Below, in pieces: positions 32,000-42,800 of a stretch of DNA of 64,000 nt. The DNA is taken from contig DATBDZ010000403.1 of NCBI GenBank assembly GCA_036276235.1, positions 7,780 through 71,779 of the forward strand, written 5' to 3'. Numbering within the stretch: the first letter of the stretch is position 1; each line of letters starts with the position of its first letter. This stretch comes from JANWHF01 sp036276235. Its GTDB lineage: Bacteria; Planctomycetota; Phycisphaerae; Tepidisphaerales; Tepidisphaeraceae. The notes under the pieces are model-generated. The model made no database searches. It saw only the letters and a list, made by a program, of their open reading frames with translations, and was not told the DNA's origin. Both the position numbers and the translations under genes were made by a program.

Positions 32000-34309
32000 T
32001 TAAACCAATCCGCCCGACCGACGCAGCCACCAGGACGCCGTCCATGCGCAGAGCACAATCGCCAGCACCCACCACCGATCCCACACGCTGGAGCGCTCAA
32101 AGCGCGGCGGATGGGCCCGCGCCAGATGCTCGGAGAATCGCGATGATAATTCGCGGACCGGATCTCCGCCCAGCGCCGCGCCGCCGGTGTCGTCGGCGAT
32201 GCGCTGCATGAGATCGGGCCGCGCTTTTACGTCCAGCTCTTCCTCGCCGAAGCGGCGGACGTCAAAGACGGTTCGGCTGAAGGGATCTTCCGGGCCGGCC
32301 CCTGCCACCCGAACGCGATAGCGGCCTTCGGGCAGCTTGCCGAAATTGGCCCGAAAAACGCCCGGCTCGTCGGCCACCGCAACCGGCGCGAAGGATGCTT
32401 CAGGTCCGCCCGATTCGGATGTGAGCATCACCGCCGGCGGCGCGCCTTTGAGCGATTCTTCGCGCACCAGCATATTCACGGCGGCCGGTTCTTCAGTGCT
32501 GAAGCTCATCTTCTGGGCCCGCAAGCTCAGGCGCTGGCCGGGCATCAAGCCGGTGCCGGAGACGAGCCAGCGCAGCATGCTGTGCCACAGCGCATCGTAG
32601 ACTTCCTCCTGCTTTTGAAACTCTGGAGGAAGAAATGCCCATCGCCACATGCCCGCGCCTTCGATGACGACGACGCGGCCCGCGCCGTAGGTTTGATAAA
32701 CAACCGCCGGCGCGGCTTCACCTGAACCCGCCGACAGCGAGCTAGCCAGCACGACCGCCAGCGGCTTGGAACGCTGTGGCTGCGCGGCGTGCGCCAGAGT
32801 CGGCATGCGCGCCAGCGTATCCTGATCGGGCGCGCCGGTTTCCAGATCGGTCAGCCAGTGAAGATCGTGTCCCTGGCTGGTCATCTGCACGCGAAATCGC
32901 GATTCGGGGGACGATGTCCATTTGACCGGCAGCAGGCGGGCCAATCGTTCGCTGTTTTGCGAGGTCGGAGAGCCGCGATAGCAAACCAGCGAGCCACCGC
33001 TTTTGGCGATCCAGTTTTGCAGATTCGCGATCGCGGCCTCGGTGAGAAATGGCTCGGCGTCGCGCCCGAGCACGATAATCTGGTAATGGCTCAATGCATC
33101 GGCGCTGGCCAGCGCAAGCGAAGGATCGGTGACAACTTTCCATTTCTCCGTGCGCAAGCTCGCCGGGGCGGCGGCTGGTGCAACGCTTTGCGTGACGTTT
33201 TGGGTTGTGCTCTGCGTGGCCGGCCCCTGCTCACCGCGGCTGATCGTCCGCCACATGATGCGGCCATCGGTCACCCGCACCGCGCTATCCAATTCCACCG
33301 CCGGCACTTCCGTCAGCGTGCGAAGCAAGAATTTGGAATCCCAATACGGCTTACCTTCGATCTGCAGGATGCGAATCGGTTCATCGAGCACGCGCAGCAG
33401 ATATGAAGCCGCGTTGTTGGCGGAGGTCAGCTCGCCGGGAAGCGGCGAGACGCGCAGCTCATACGGATAAACGCCGATCTTGTCGCGGCTGACCCAGAAA
33501 TGAACCTCCGCCGGCAGATCGCCCACGATATCCGCCTGCTGACGCGCGACTTCCTTTCCATCCTCAAGCAGCACGACATCCGGATGCGCGCCAACGAGGC
33601 CGACGTGCGAGACGCGCGCCGTCACCAGCACCTTCTGCCCGACAAACGCGATATCCTGGACCGAGCGCATCTCGATTCCCAGATCAAATCCACCAGCATC
33701 GCCGCCGTAGGTTTTCGTGTAGATCGGGGAGCCCATCGCCCGCGCCAGCCGCGCGGCGTCGAGCACGTTGCTGATCGTGCCGGCGTTGTGCGCGCCGTCG
33801 CTGAGCAGCGCAACCGCCTGCCCTTGCGGGCGCTCTTCATCGAGACACGCCGCGATGGCCGCGGAAATATCCGTCAGATGGCCGGTCGGTTGCGCGGTGG
33901 AGAGATTGGCGATATCCGAAGCCGCGACGCTGCCGGTGAAGGTGCGAATCCGCAGATCAAAGCGGTCGGAGAGCTGGCCATAGAGTTTGCCGGCGGCGCT
34001 GGCCGCGGCTTGATATCGCGTCTGCCCGCCCGCATCAGGCGTATTCATGCTGCCGCTGGAATCGACCAAAAGCGTGAGCAGCGACTTGCCCGCCGGCGGT
34101 GGAAGCTGCCGCACGCGCGTCGGATTCAGCAGCAGGAGCAACACGAGCGCCACCGCCAGCGACATCAGCGCCATGATCACCGCCCAACGAGGGCGAGTGA
34201 CCACCGCCGGCCGCCGCCGCGAATACCACGCCAGCAGCAGCACGGCGGCAAGGAGCAATCCCAGCCACAGCGAGGAAGGGATCAGAGATTCAACGCTCCA
34301 GCGATTCAT
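32000..34309 (-). CDS. VWA-domain membrane protein
   Basis: The 769-residue product starts at ATG 34309 (MNRWSVESL). Two transmembrane helices (LWLGLLLAAVLLLAWYS and MALMSLAVALVLLLLLN) precede a von Willebrand A domain with an intact MIDAS, DSSGSMNT. Downstream is a region with glutamine amidotransferase-like features (LVCYRGSPTSQNSERLARLL), then a C-terminal transmembrane helix. It lies in the MoxR string, 10 bases before the DUF4175-like gene. Metal-dependent protein binding at the MIDAS is inferred. The GAAACC tract and a palindrome lie in the 224-base leader. Confidence 0.85.
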   Translation of the reverse strand: MNRWSVESLIPSSLWLGLLLAAVLLLAWYSRRRPAVVTRPRWAVIMALMSLAVALVLLLLLNPTRVRQLPPPAGKSLLTLLVDSSGSMNTPDAGGQTRYQAAASAAGKLYGQLSDRFDLRIRTFTGSVAASDIANLSTAQPTGHLTDISAAIAACLDEERPQGQAVALLSDGAHNAGTISNVLDAARLARAMGSPIYTKTYGGDAGGFDLGIEMRSVQDIAFVGQKVLVTARVSHVGLVGAHPDVVLLEDGKEVARQQADIVGDLPAEVHFWVSRDKIGVYPYELRVSPLPGELTSANNAASYLLRVLDEPIRILQIEGKPYWDSKFLLRTLTEVPAVELDSAVRVTDGRIMWRTISRGEQGPATQSTTQNVTQSVAPAAAPASLRTEKWKVVTDPSLALASADALSHYQIIVLGRDAEPFLTEAAIANLQNWIAKSGGSLVCYRGSPTSQNSERLARLLPVKWTSSPESRFRVQMTSQGHDLHWLTDLETGAPDQDTLARMPTLAHAAQPQRSKPLAVVLASSLSAGSGEAAPAVVYQTYGAGRVVVIEGAGMWRWAFLPPEFQKQEEVYDALWHSMLRWLVSGTGLMPGQRLSLRAQKMSFSTEEPAAVNMLVREESLKGAPPAVMLTSESGGPEASFAPVAVADEPGVFRANFGKLPEGRYRVRVAGAGPEDPFSRTVFDVRRFGEEELDVKARPDLMQRIADDTGGAALGGDPVRELSSRFSEHLARAHPPRFERSSVWDRWWVLAIVLCAWTASWWLRRSGGLV

Positions 34310-34317
34310 GTCGGAAT

Positions 34318-34350
34318 GGGTTTCGGGTTTCGAGTTTCGGGTTTCAGGTT
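34318..34350. repeat. GAAACC short-repeat tract upstream of the VWA gene
   Basis: On the minus strand AACCTGAAACCCGAAACTCG followed by AAACCCGAAACCC. It lies 9-41 bases before the VWA start codon and would be in its leader. Confidence 0.7.
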
Positions 34351-34399
34351 CTGCCGCCCATGAGTCGGCGTCAGCGATCGAATTCCAAATTGAAGAACC

Positions 34400-34474
34400 G
34401 TCATGCTGAGGTACTCCGAAGCATCTGGCTGGCTTGCGAGAATGTGCCAGAGCTTGCGAGTACCTCAGGATGAC
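34400..34474. repeat. 75-bp palindrome, family GTCATGCTGAGG, copy 3
   Basis: GTCATGCTGAGGTACTCCGA begins the left arm. The right arm ends GAGTACCTCAGGATGAC with one mismatch in the outer stem. It lies between the BatA and VWA genes of the MoxR string. Confidence 0.8.
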
Positions 34475-34533
34475 AACGCTTGACATTCATAACTGGACCA
34501 CGCCTGTTCTTGCGTTTGTGATTCGAATCCGGA

Positions 34534-36636
34534 TCACGTTCGCAGAGTTCCCAGCACGAGTAATTCCACCAAAAGGCATCCGGCGCACGCGACCAGGATC
34601 CATGCCCAGGCGTCATTACGGCGTTCGGTTTGTTCTGATTCGGCTTGCACTGCTACCGTTCGGCCGCCGGCCAATCTTCCTTTGAACAGCGTGAGATCGA
34701 TCGTCGCCAGATTGCTCGCCTGCGCGGGGGCGGCGGTTGCCAGCGCGAAGACGGTGCGTGCGTCGCGCTTGATGGCGTAAACGCCGGGCGGGCCGGCGGC
34801 GTCCCATCGCCAGACGACGAAGTTGGCGTCATCCATGATCTGCCCATTGGAGCGGCCGGGCGCGTTGGGGCCGGTAATCGCCAGCCCGTCGGCGGCGCCG
34901 GCCTCGGATGGAAGATACGCCGCCAGCGGCTCTCCGCTGGGCGAGGCTTCTCCGCCGCGCCGGCCCATCAGGCGATCAACCAGTTCCGCAACAAGCGGCA
35001 CGAAAACCGGCGAGCCCGCAAGATTCGATTGATTCAGATCGGCGTTGAGCACGGCGAGCGTTCCAGCGCCGATGGATGAAACAACCAGGCACGCCGAGCG
35101 ATCGGAGTAGCTGGCCAGCACATCGTCGGCGAGCCCTTGTTGAACCGCTCGCGAGGACAGTCCGCCGCCAAATCGCAGCGGCCCCAGCGCCGCCGGTAGC
35201 GATTCGCCGAACGCCGCAAACGGCGATTCGTTGCGGCGATACTCTGTCAGAAACAGATCACGTCGCCATGCCGCGGGCGGCGGCGGAAGAAACTCGACGG
35301 GCATCTTCAGATCAGCCCCCGCCGCCTGCGACAAAAGCCGCAGGTTGGTCGCATCGACCGGCTCGGCGGCGACGTAAAGAATCGGCCGCCCGCGCCGAGC
35401 CAGCGAAACCATCAGCCCTGCCGCCTGTTGCGAAATCTTGCCGGGATGATCGACGACGATCAGGTCCGCCCCGCCCAGCGCATCACGATCCAGATCGGCC
35501 GGCTGAATGCGCGCGACGCGTTCATGCTCCCCCGCCGCCTCATCGGCGCGAAGCGATCGATACGGCGCCAGGGCAAGCTGCAGGAAATGGCTGGAGGTCG
35601 GCTGCGGCGCAGCGGGCTCGCGGGTGATCAGTGCGTAGGTCGGCCGCGGACGAACCTCGAGGACGAACGATCGAACATTGTCGGCTTCCAGCGCATCATC
35701 GACGCCAACCAGGCGCGCCTCACCGGCCTGCCAGCCGGTTTCGGCGGGTGTCATGGTCGCAACCAATGTAGTCGTCGCGCCCGGAGCACACGTGCCCGTC
35801 AGCGAAGTTGCGGCGCGGCCTACGTTCACGTCGATTTTGATCTCGCGCGGCCCTGATGAATAATTCGCGACGTCGATCTCCAGTCTCGCCTCGCGCCCCA
35901 CTTCCGCGCGGCCTTGCGAAGTCACCTTTAAGATAGCGACATTCGGCGGCGCATCGATCGGCGCGACCGATTCAATCTGGATTTTCGTGTCCTTCGGCAA
36001 CGGCGAAAAATCCGCTGCTGCCCAGTTGGAGCGCTGGAAGTTGCTGATGATGACCAGCTCGCGCTGCCGATCAGGCGGGCTTGCGGCAAGAAGCTCGGCG
36101 GCCTGGTTGATCGCGGCCATCACATCGAGGCGCTGAGGAAGCGGTCGCGCGGCAGCCAACTCATCACGAAGCGCCGCGAAGTTTCCGGTCAGGCGTTCCG
36201 ACGCCGCGTGCGGCTTTGCCGCGGCAAGAATCAAATCGGCACGGGCGCTCTCGGCGAAGGTGAGATACTTCGCCGCCGCGGCGCGGGCGCGATCGAACGA
36301 GCTGACGCCGCGCGATGTGGCGGCCATTCCCAGGCTTTGATCCACCAGGACGACGCGATTGGTATCGGCGGCAGATTCTTCCTTCACCAGCGGCCGCGGC
36401 CCCAGCAGCGGACGGCAAAAAGCCGCCACCAGCGCCAGCACCGCGATCGCGCGCAACAGCAAAATGAGATAATCGCGCAGTCGATACCGCGCGCGGCGTT
36501 GCCTGACGGCTTCGCGCACGAAGCGAATCGTTGAGAGCGGGACGCCAACCGGCCGCGGGCGCGTCAGCCAATGGATCAGCAGCGGCAGCGCCACCGCCAA
36601 TCCCGCAAACAGCGCCCATGGGTGAAGAAGCGTCAT
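34534..36636 (-). CDS. BatA-domain membrane protein with degenerate VWA fold
   Basis: The 700-residue product starts at ATG 36636. The first 80 residues are the BatA double-membrane-spanning domain (LLHPWALFAGLAVALPLLIH, YLILLLRAIAVLALVAAFCR). A VWA-like region follows, in which the metal site reads VDQSLGM instead of DxSxS, so metal binding is probably lost. Beta-rich segments and a C-terminal transmembrane helix (WAWILVACAGCLLVELLVLG) complete the protein. It follows the DUF58 gene by 10 bases. Confidence 0.85.
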   Translation of the reverse strand: MTLLHPWALFAGLAVALPLLIHWLTRPRPVGVPLSTIRFVREAVRQRRARYRLRDYLILLLRAIAVLALVAAFCRPLLGPRPLVKEESAADTNRVVLVDQSLGMAATSRGVSSFDRARAAAAKYLTFAESARADLILAAAKPHAASERLTGNFAALRDELAAARPLPQRLDVMAAINQAAELLAASPPDRQRELVIISNFQRSNWAAADFSPLPKDTKIQIESVAPIDAPPNVAILKVTSQGRAEVGREARLEIDVANYSSGPREIKIDVNVGRAATSLTGTCAPGATTTLVATMTPAETGWQAGEARLVGVDDALEADNVRSFVLEVRPRPTYALITREPAAPQPTSSHFLQLALAPYRSLRADEAAGEHERVARIQPADLDRDALGGADLIVVDHPGKISQQAAGLMVSLARRGRPILYVAAEPVDATNLRLLSQAAGADLKMPVEFLPPPPAAWRRDLFLTEYRRNESPFAAFGESLPAALGPLRFGGGLSSRAVQQGLADDVLASYSDRSACLVVSSIGAGTLAVLNADLNQSNLAGSPVFVPLVAELVDRLMGRRGGEASPSGEPLAAYLPSEAGAADGLAITGPNAPGRSNGQIMDDANFVVWRWDAAGPPGVYAIKRDARTVFALATAAPAQASNLATIDLTLFKGRLAGGRTVAVQAESEQTERRNDAWAWILVACAGCLLVELLVLGTLRT

Positions 36637-36646
36637 TGGTTCATCG

Positions 36647-37561
36647 CTATCCGGCGCGTTCCACGAGGAACCCGCTCAGCGTGTTCAAGTAGGGAACGGC
36701 AGTTGAAACGCGGCGATAATCACATCCTGCCGCCAGCGCCAGATCGCGCACGGTCGCGCAGTGTGCCGCGAACCGCTGCTCATAGATCGCGCGAAAATCG
36801 CCGGGAGAGCAGTCAATCGTGCCGTCGTTCTCCAGGCCTTCGAAACGATACGCCACTCCATCCGGCAGGCGCTCTTCTTCGGGGTGAATCAGATGAAGCG
36901 CGACGACTTCCCACCGGCGATGACGAAAGAGCCGCAACGAAGCAAAGACGGCCGGCAGATCATCAACCAGAAAATCGCTCAGAACCATCAGCACGCCGCG
37001 CCCGGAGGTGCGGATGAACAGATCGCGTAAACCTTCCGCCAGCCGCGACACCGGCCGCGTGCGCAGCTTCTCGACCATATCCTGCAACCGCGTCACATGG
37101 CTCGACGCGCTGCCCGGCGGCAACACATCCTGCAAACCATCGGCGATGACCGCCAGGCCAACCTGGTCCTGCTGCGCGCTGATGACATGCGAGAAAGCCG
37201 TCAGCAGGTATTGTGCGTATTCCAGCTTCGATCCGCGCTTGGCGCGTCCGGCAAAATCCATGGAGCCGCTGGCGTCGGCGACCATCGTGCAGGAGAGATT
37301 GGTTTCATCTTCAAAGAGCCGGACAAACCCGCGCCCGGTGCGGGCGAGCACCTTCCAATCCAGCCGGCGCAAATCTTCGCCGGCGGAGTATTCGCGGAAA
37401 TCGACGAACTCTCCCGCCCCGCCCTTTTGCCGCGAGCGATGCCGGCCGCTATAGGCGCCTTCGATCTGGTGCCGCGTGGCAAATCGCATATGCGCCAGCG
37501 CGCCCAGCGACCGCAGATCAAGAAAGCGGCTTCGCGATGTTGTTTGCGCGGGCAAGGTCAC
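36647..37561 (-). CDS. DUF58 protein with VWA-like MIDAS
   Basis: The 304-residue product starts at GTG 37561. The diagnostic DUF58 block is VDFREYSAGEDLRRLDWKVL, followed by a MIDAS-like DASGSMDF and the C-terminal FEGLENDGTIDCSPGDFR. Such proteins are paired with MoxR AAA+ ATPases and are thought to serve as their substrate or adaptor. It lies 51 bases behind moxR. Confidence 0.92.
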   Translation of the reverse strand: MTLPAQTTSRSRFLDLRSLGALAHMRFATRHQIEGAYSGRHRSRQKGGAGEFVDFREYSAGEDLRRLDWKVLARTGRGFVRLFEDETNLSCTMVADASGSMDFAGRAKRGSKLEYAQYLLTAFSHVISAQQDQVGLAVIADGLQDVLPPGSASSHVTRLQDMVEKLRTRPVSRLAEGLRDLFIRTSGRGVLMVLSDFLVDDLPAVFASLRLFRHRRWEVVALHLIHPEEERLPDGVAYRFEGLENDGTIDCSPGDFRAIYEQRFAAHCATVRDLALAAGCDYRRVSTAVPYLNTLSGFLVERAG

Positions 37562-37612
37562 ACCTCAGCATGACGACGTTCGAAGGACATTGGGTGCCCA
37601 ACAATCGGTCCT

Positions 37613-38635
37613 TCACCGCGGCACTTCCGCCAGCAGCTTGCTGATCACTTGTTCGGAGGTAATCGCATCGCCGACGGCGCGGTGATTGAGCAGAATTCGA
37701 TGCCGCAGGATCGGCAGGGCCAGGGCGGCAACGTCGTCGATGGTCGGCGCGGTGCGGCCATCGATCAGTGCCCTGGCCTTGGCGGCGCGCACGAGGTTTT
37801 GCGACCCGCGCGGGCCGGCGCCCCACGCGACGTAATCCTTGACGAACTGCCCCGCGCGCGAATCCGAAGGACGGCTCGATCCGCACAGCCGCACCGCGTA
37901 TGCCGCCACGCTTTGCGGAATCGGCGCGGCCCATACGAGATTTCGCAGCGCGATGAACGCCTCGCGATCCATCGTCGCCTCGGCTAGCCGCGGCGCGGCG
38001 CCGCTGGTCTTCATCACGATTTCCTCTTCCTGCTGCGGCGTCGGATAGTCGATGTGAATCTCCATCATGAATCGGTCAAGCTGCGCTTCGGGAAGCGGAT
38101 ACGTTCCTTCCTGCTCAATCGGATTCTGCGTCGCGACCACGAGGAACGGATCCTCCAATTCATGCGTCTGCCCGCCGACGGTGACATGCTGCTCGGCCAT
38201 CGACTCCAGCAACGCCGATTGCGTCTTGGGCGCGGCTCGGTTGATTTCATCCGCCAGCAGCAGGTTGGCGAAAACCGGCCCGGGTCGAAACGCCATCCGC
38301 GGCGCGCCGGTTTGCTCGTCGCGCCCGAGCAGCTCGTAGCCGGTGATGTCGGATGGCATCAGATCAGGCGTGAACTGCACGCGGGCAAACTTCCAGCGAA
38401 ACGCCGCCGCCAGCGCCTTGACCATGAGCGTTTTGGCCAGACCGGGAACGCCTAATAGCAGCGCATGCGATCCGGTGAGCGCGCAGGTCAGCAGCAGATC
38501 GATGGTCTGATCCTGCCCGACAACAACCTCATGGAGGCTCCGCCGGATGCTTTTGACCTGCGACGCAAATTGGACCATGCGGTCTTTGGCCTCAGCAGAT
38601 GAGGCATCAACCACGGAATGCGTTTGCGTTGTCAT
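37613..38635 (-). CDS. moxR: MoxR-family AAA+ ATPase
   Basis: The 340-residue product starts at ATG 38635. It has Walker A GVPGLAKT (residues about 62-69), Walker B LLLADEINR (about 125-133), sensor TQNPIEQEGTYPLPEAQLDR and the lid region typical of the MoxR subfamily. It would remodel or activate proteins of the downstream VWA group at the membrane. It is the first gene of the minus-strand string; no clear promoter was identified in the 1.2-kb upstream gap. Confidence 0.95.
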   Translation of the reverse strand: MTTQTHSVVDASSAEAKDRMVQFASQVKSIRRSLHEVVVGQDQTIDLLLTCALTGSHALLLGVPGLAKTLMVKALAAAFRWKFARVQFTPDLMPSDITGYELLGRDEQTGAPRMAFRPGPVFANLLLADEINRAAPKTQSALLESMAEQHVTVGGQTHELEDPFLVVATQNPIEQEGTYPLPEAQLDRFMMEIHIDYPTPQQEEEIVMKTSGAAPRLAEATMDREAFIALRNLVWAAPIPQSVAAYAVRLCGSSRPSDSRAGQFVKDYVAWGAGPRGSQNLVRAAKARALIDGRTAPTIDDVAALALPILRHRILLNHRAVGDAITSEQVISKLLAEVPR

Positions 38636-39856
38636 CGTTGGATCAACCTCACCTTTGGGCCGCGGTGGCCGACCGTTCCCCTCCGATTGGAATCAAATTG
38701 TGCAGCGCCGCTTCTTTTGAGGCAAACAATTAACTTTCATTTTTCTTCCAGTAAATCCGTGTGTCAGCCCCCGGCCACGCGGAACAAGCCTTCAAAGAAA
38801 AGAGTGCGCGACGATCGCCGTAGTTGCGAACGGCGGGAACGCCATCCGGCAACCCTTTGTGCGGTAGGCCTTCAAGAGATGAAAAGCTCACGAAACGATT
38901 GCTTTTCCCTCGTTCTATCGTCGCAGCGTAATTTCGCAAATGATTCAATTTCATCGCGTCTTTTCGCAAGTTGAGGCGGTGTTCGCACAGCTGCGCCGGT
39001 AACAAGCCGGCAGCGAGTCACGACTGCCAACGACTGCGGATTCATCAAATCAAGTCTTGCGATCAAGGCAGCCCCAAGCAATCCGCGAAGGCAGGGAAGA
39101 TCAGGGCGACCGGCGTGAGCGACACCAGCGGATTGTCTCTGACCCGGGGCACCGCATTCGCCACATCATGCCGCGATGTTCTGCATCAAGATTGGGCTCG
39201 CGCGACGGCGGCGCGGCGGCGCGAATCGAGCTCGCGCGAGACCGTAGAGTCTTGGTATGGGCTCACAATTACTTCTCCTTTGTTAAGAGCTGGAGAATCA
39301 GACGAACCATGACGTCGCGGGTGTAGTCCCGCGTCACCGCCGGGTCGAGAGCATCGGGAACCGCGATGACTATGATCTTGGCGTCAGCGATCAAGTCTGG
39401 TGCGATATGCGACAAGTGGCGGTAGGCGGCACGAGCTTCCAGCGCCAGAACAATGGTGTACTTGACGCCGGTTGACCGGTGACGCGCGACGATCGCCCGC
39501 GCTCGCGCGAGCACGCGCTGACGCTTATTTCAGGCAAATTGCATGAGGTCTGACCGAATTGGAGTCACGGTAGTGCTCATTCGTCCATCGGCGGCGTCCG
39601 CAGCTGGGTGCGGAGCGTTGCAAGAATGAAGGTCCAAGGGCTGGTGAAGGACCGCCGGAGGTGAACGTGCTGCTGACCATGGCCGGCGGTGGTGTGCCGA
39701 GCGTCACGATTGGGGAAGGTTGTCAAATGTGCATTTGAAAGCTTTAATGACCACAGCCCTTGGTTTTGTGATGGTTTCCAGAGATTCTCTGACGGCCATA
39801 CGCGAGATCAGACGTATTGGCATTTACCCCGTCCATGATAGTTCACCTGCGCATCA
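38636..39856. other. 1.2-kb gap with no supported gene
   Basis: The gap between the MoxR gene and the end of the giant surface-protein gene. One minus-strand frame (39269-39514, GTG start, MLARARAIVARHRSTGVKYT) could encode an 81-residue protein with hydrophobic strands, but it has no family match and no clear ribosome binding site. Other frames look like noise. No repeat family from elsewhere in the window was recognised here. Confidence 0.4.
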
Positions 39857-42800
39857 TCACCCGACTGTCATGGTCCCATTTCCGGTGACGTTCAAATTAT
39901 CGACAATCAGCAGCGAGCCAAACGTATCCAGCGGCGTCCCCTTCATGTCTGTTCCGCCATTGCCGGTGACGGACAGGCCCGCTGACGCGGCGTAGACTGC
40001 GCCGGTGACGGAGAGATTGCCGTTGCCGGTGACGCTGATGGTTGCGGTGGCGCTGCGCGATTGGAAGAGCGTGATGCCCTGATAGATGCCGCTGGAGATC
40101 GGGGACAACTGCACGCGGCCGTTGCCAGTGAAGGAGATGCCGTCGGCGGCGCTGGCGGCGTCGTTGTAGATCATGACGCCTTTGCCCAGGTCGGTGAGCA
40201 TGGCCTGGCCGCTGACCGTGAAGCCGCCGCCTTTGATGTAGTAGATGCCGGGACTGAGCGTGACGTGGGCCTGGCCGCTGATGTTGATGCCGCCGATGTA
40301 GAGGCCGGGGCTGAGAACGATCGTCGTGTTGCCGCTGATTTGCAGCGTCTTTGTGCTGCGGACGATCAGGCCGGAGGTGCTGGGCGCCGGCAGATCCGCC
40401 AGTGGATCGAGAGCTGGTGCGTGTTTGCTGATGGGGCCGGAGATGGTGCCGTGGCCGCTGGTCGACGTGCCGCCGGTTACGTCAAACTCTGAAGCGCCGA
40501 TCGATGCGTTTCCGGAAACAACTACCGCCGCTGCGTCGGATGAATTGACGGAGACGGCGCCGCTGGTTTGGAGCTTTGCGTTGCCGCTGGCGGTCAGCGC
40601 ACCTCGTTTGGAATTGGAAAGCAGGATGATCCCGCTGCCGGTGGCGGCGGCGGTGACGTTGATCGTGCGCGAGGTGTCGGAAGAGCCGCCGTCCTTGTCG
40701 GTGGCCGTGAGCTTTATAGTGTAGACGCCCGCATCATCGGGCGTGAAGGAGAACGCAGCGCCGCTGCCGGTGGCGAAGTTGGTGGTGAGGCTGCCTTTGG
40801 TTTTGGTCACCAGCCACGCGAAGGTGAAGCCGGCGGTGGTGTCTGCGGAAGAGGGATCGGTCGCCGCGCCAGTGAGCGAGATCAGCATGCCGATGGTGGA
40901 GGATGAAGGAGCGCCGTTGATGGTTGGCGTTGGCGCAATGTTGGCGATGGTTGCTGCCTGTGCGGTGGGTGATGCGGTGCCTTGGCCGGCGTTGTCCTTG
41001 ATAGAGATCGAGATTGTGAACGATCCGTTGTCGGCGTAGGTGTTGTTGCCGCTGACGCTGAAGACGCCGCCAGCCAGCGTGACCGTGCCAGGTGATGTAT
41101 GGCCATCGCCCCAGTTGATGGTGGCGCTGAAGTCGCCCGCAGTGGCAATCGGATTGTTGCTGATGAAGCTGGCGACGATGACACCGGAAAGCGCAGTGCC
41201 TTCCGATCCGCTGATGCTCTTGCCGACGGCAGTCAGCGTCGTCGCCTGCACACTCAGCGTGCCGGGCGTGATGGAGACGTTGTAGTTGGCCAGCTTGCTG
41301 CCGGGGTCGAGCAGGCTGACGTTGATGGCATACGGCCCGACCGGGGACGTGACTCCTGCCGTCGTGGAATAGACGGCGGTGATGTTGTCGCCATTCTGGA
41401 TGCCCGTGATCGTGCCGGTGAACGGCGGATTGTTCTGGCCATAGACGCGCGACTTTCCATCAGCGGTCACCGAGAGCGAACCCTTGGCGATGCTGAGAGT
41501 CGCACTATTGCTGGAAGGCAGATTGTTTTGATCTCCGGCGAAGGAGACATCAATCTTGGCCGAGCCAGCGCCGAGCGTACCGATGGAGATATTTGAAATC
41601 GTCGCGACGCCATTGGAGTCGGTGTTGATTGAGCCGACGGTGACGCCGTTGAGCTTGAAGAGCAGCGAGCGGCCGGAAAGCGGCGTGCCGCCGGCGGTGA
41701 GTGTCGCCGAGAGCGTGGTTGTGCCGCCGTAGGTTGCGGAAGCCGCAGTAGCGGCGATCGAGGTCTGAGCCGGCTTTATAGTTGCAGTGACGCTAGCGCC
41801 GGCGGTGCCCTTGCCGCCGTCGTCGTCGGTGACGCTCACGAGAATGCTGAACGTGCCGGCGGAGCTGTAGGTGTGATTGAGCGAGAACGTCTTGTCTGCC
41901 GCCAGCGTCAGCGGAAGATTGCCGGTGCCGTCGCCGTAGTTGACGACGGCGGTCCAGGTGTCGGCGCCGGGATCGGTGAAGGATCCGCCGATGGTGAAGG
42001 GCGTTCCGACGGTGATTGGCGGCACGGTTCCAAGCGTAACGTTCGGCGGAACGTTGAGCACCGTCGCCTGTGCGGTCTGCGATGCCGATCCCTGGCCGGC
42101 GTTGTCGTGGATCGTGATGGCCATGCTGTAGTTTCCGTTGTCGGCGTAGGTGTTGCTGCCGACGACCTGGAACGTTCCGGCCGCCAACACCACGTTGCCA
42201 AAGGAAGTGTGTCCATCGCCCCAATCAATGCTGGCGGAGAAGTCAGCCGTGGTGGCGATGGGGTTGTCGCTGGTGAATGTCGCGACCACCGTACCGACCA
42301 GGGGCGTGCCTTCGGAGGTCGTGAAGAAGGACCCGGAGCCAGCGAGCGTTGTCTTGAGGACCGTCAGCGTGCCAGGGGTGATCGAGACGTTGTAGTTGCC
42401 CAGCCGGCCGCTGGGATCGAGCAGCGAAGCACCAATCGGATACGGCCCCACCGGCGAGATATTGGTGGCGATGGTGGAATAGACGGCACTGATATTGTCG
42501 CCGCCAACAACACCGGCAAGCGTGCCGGTGAGTTGCGGATTGTTCTGTCCATAGACGCGCGATTTGCCGTCAACAACGACCGAGAGCGGCGCTTTGGCGA
42601 TCGTGAGCGTGGCCGTTCCATTTGTGCTGGCGTACTGGGCGTCGCCGGCGAACAGAGCCGTGATCCCCACCTGTCCGGCGTTCAACCCAACCAACGATAC
42701 AGCGGGCAGCGTCGCCACGCCGCTGGCGTTAGTCGCCGCGGTGCCGACCGCCGCGCCATTGAGTTGGAAGGTCACCAACTTGCCCGCGATCCCAGTACCG

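Noticed and set aside
38730..39005. Minus-strand frame of 91 codons upstream of moxR
   Set aside because: Unusual composition, no ribosome binding site, no family; probably noise in the gap.
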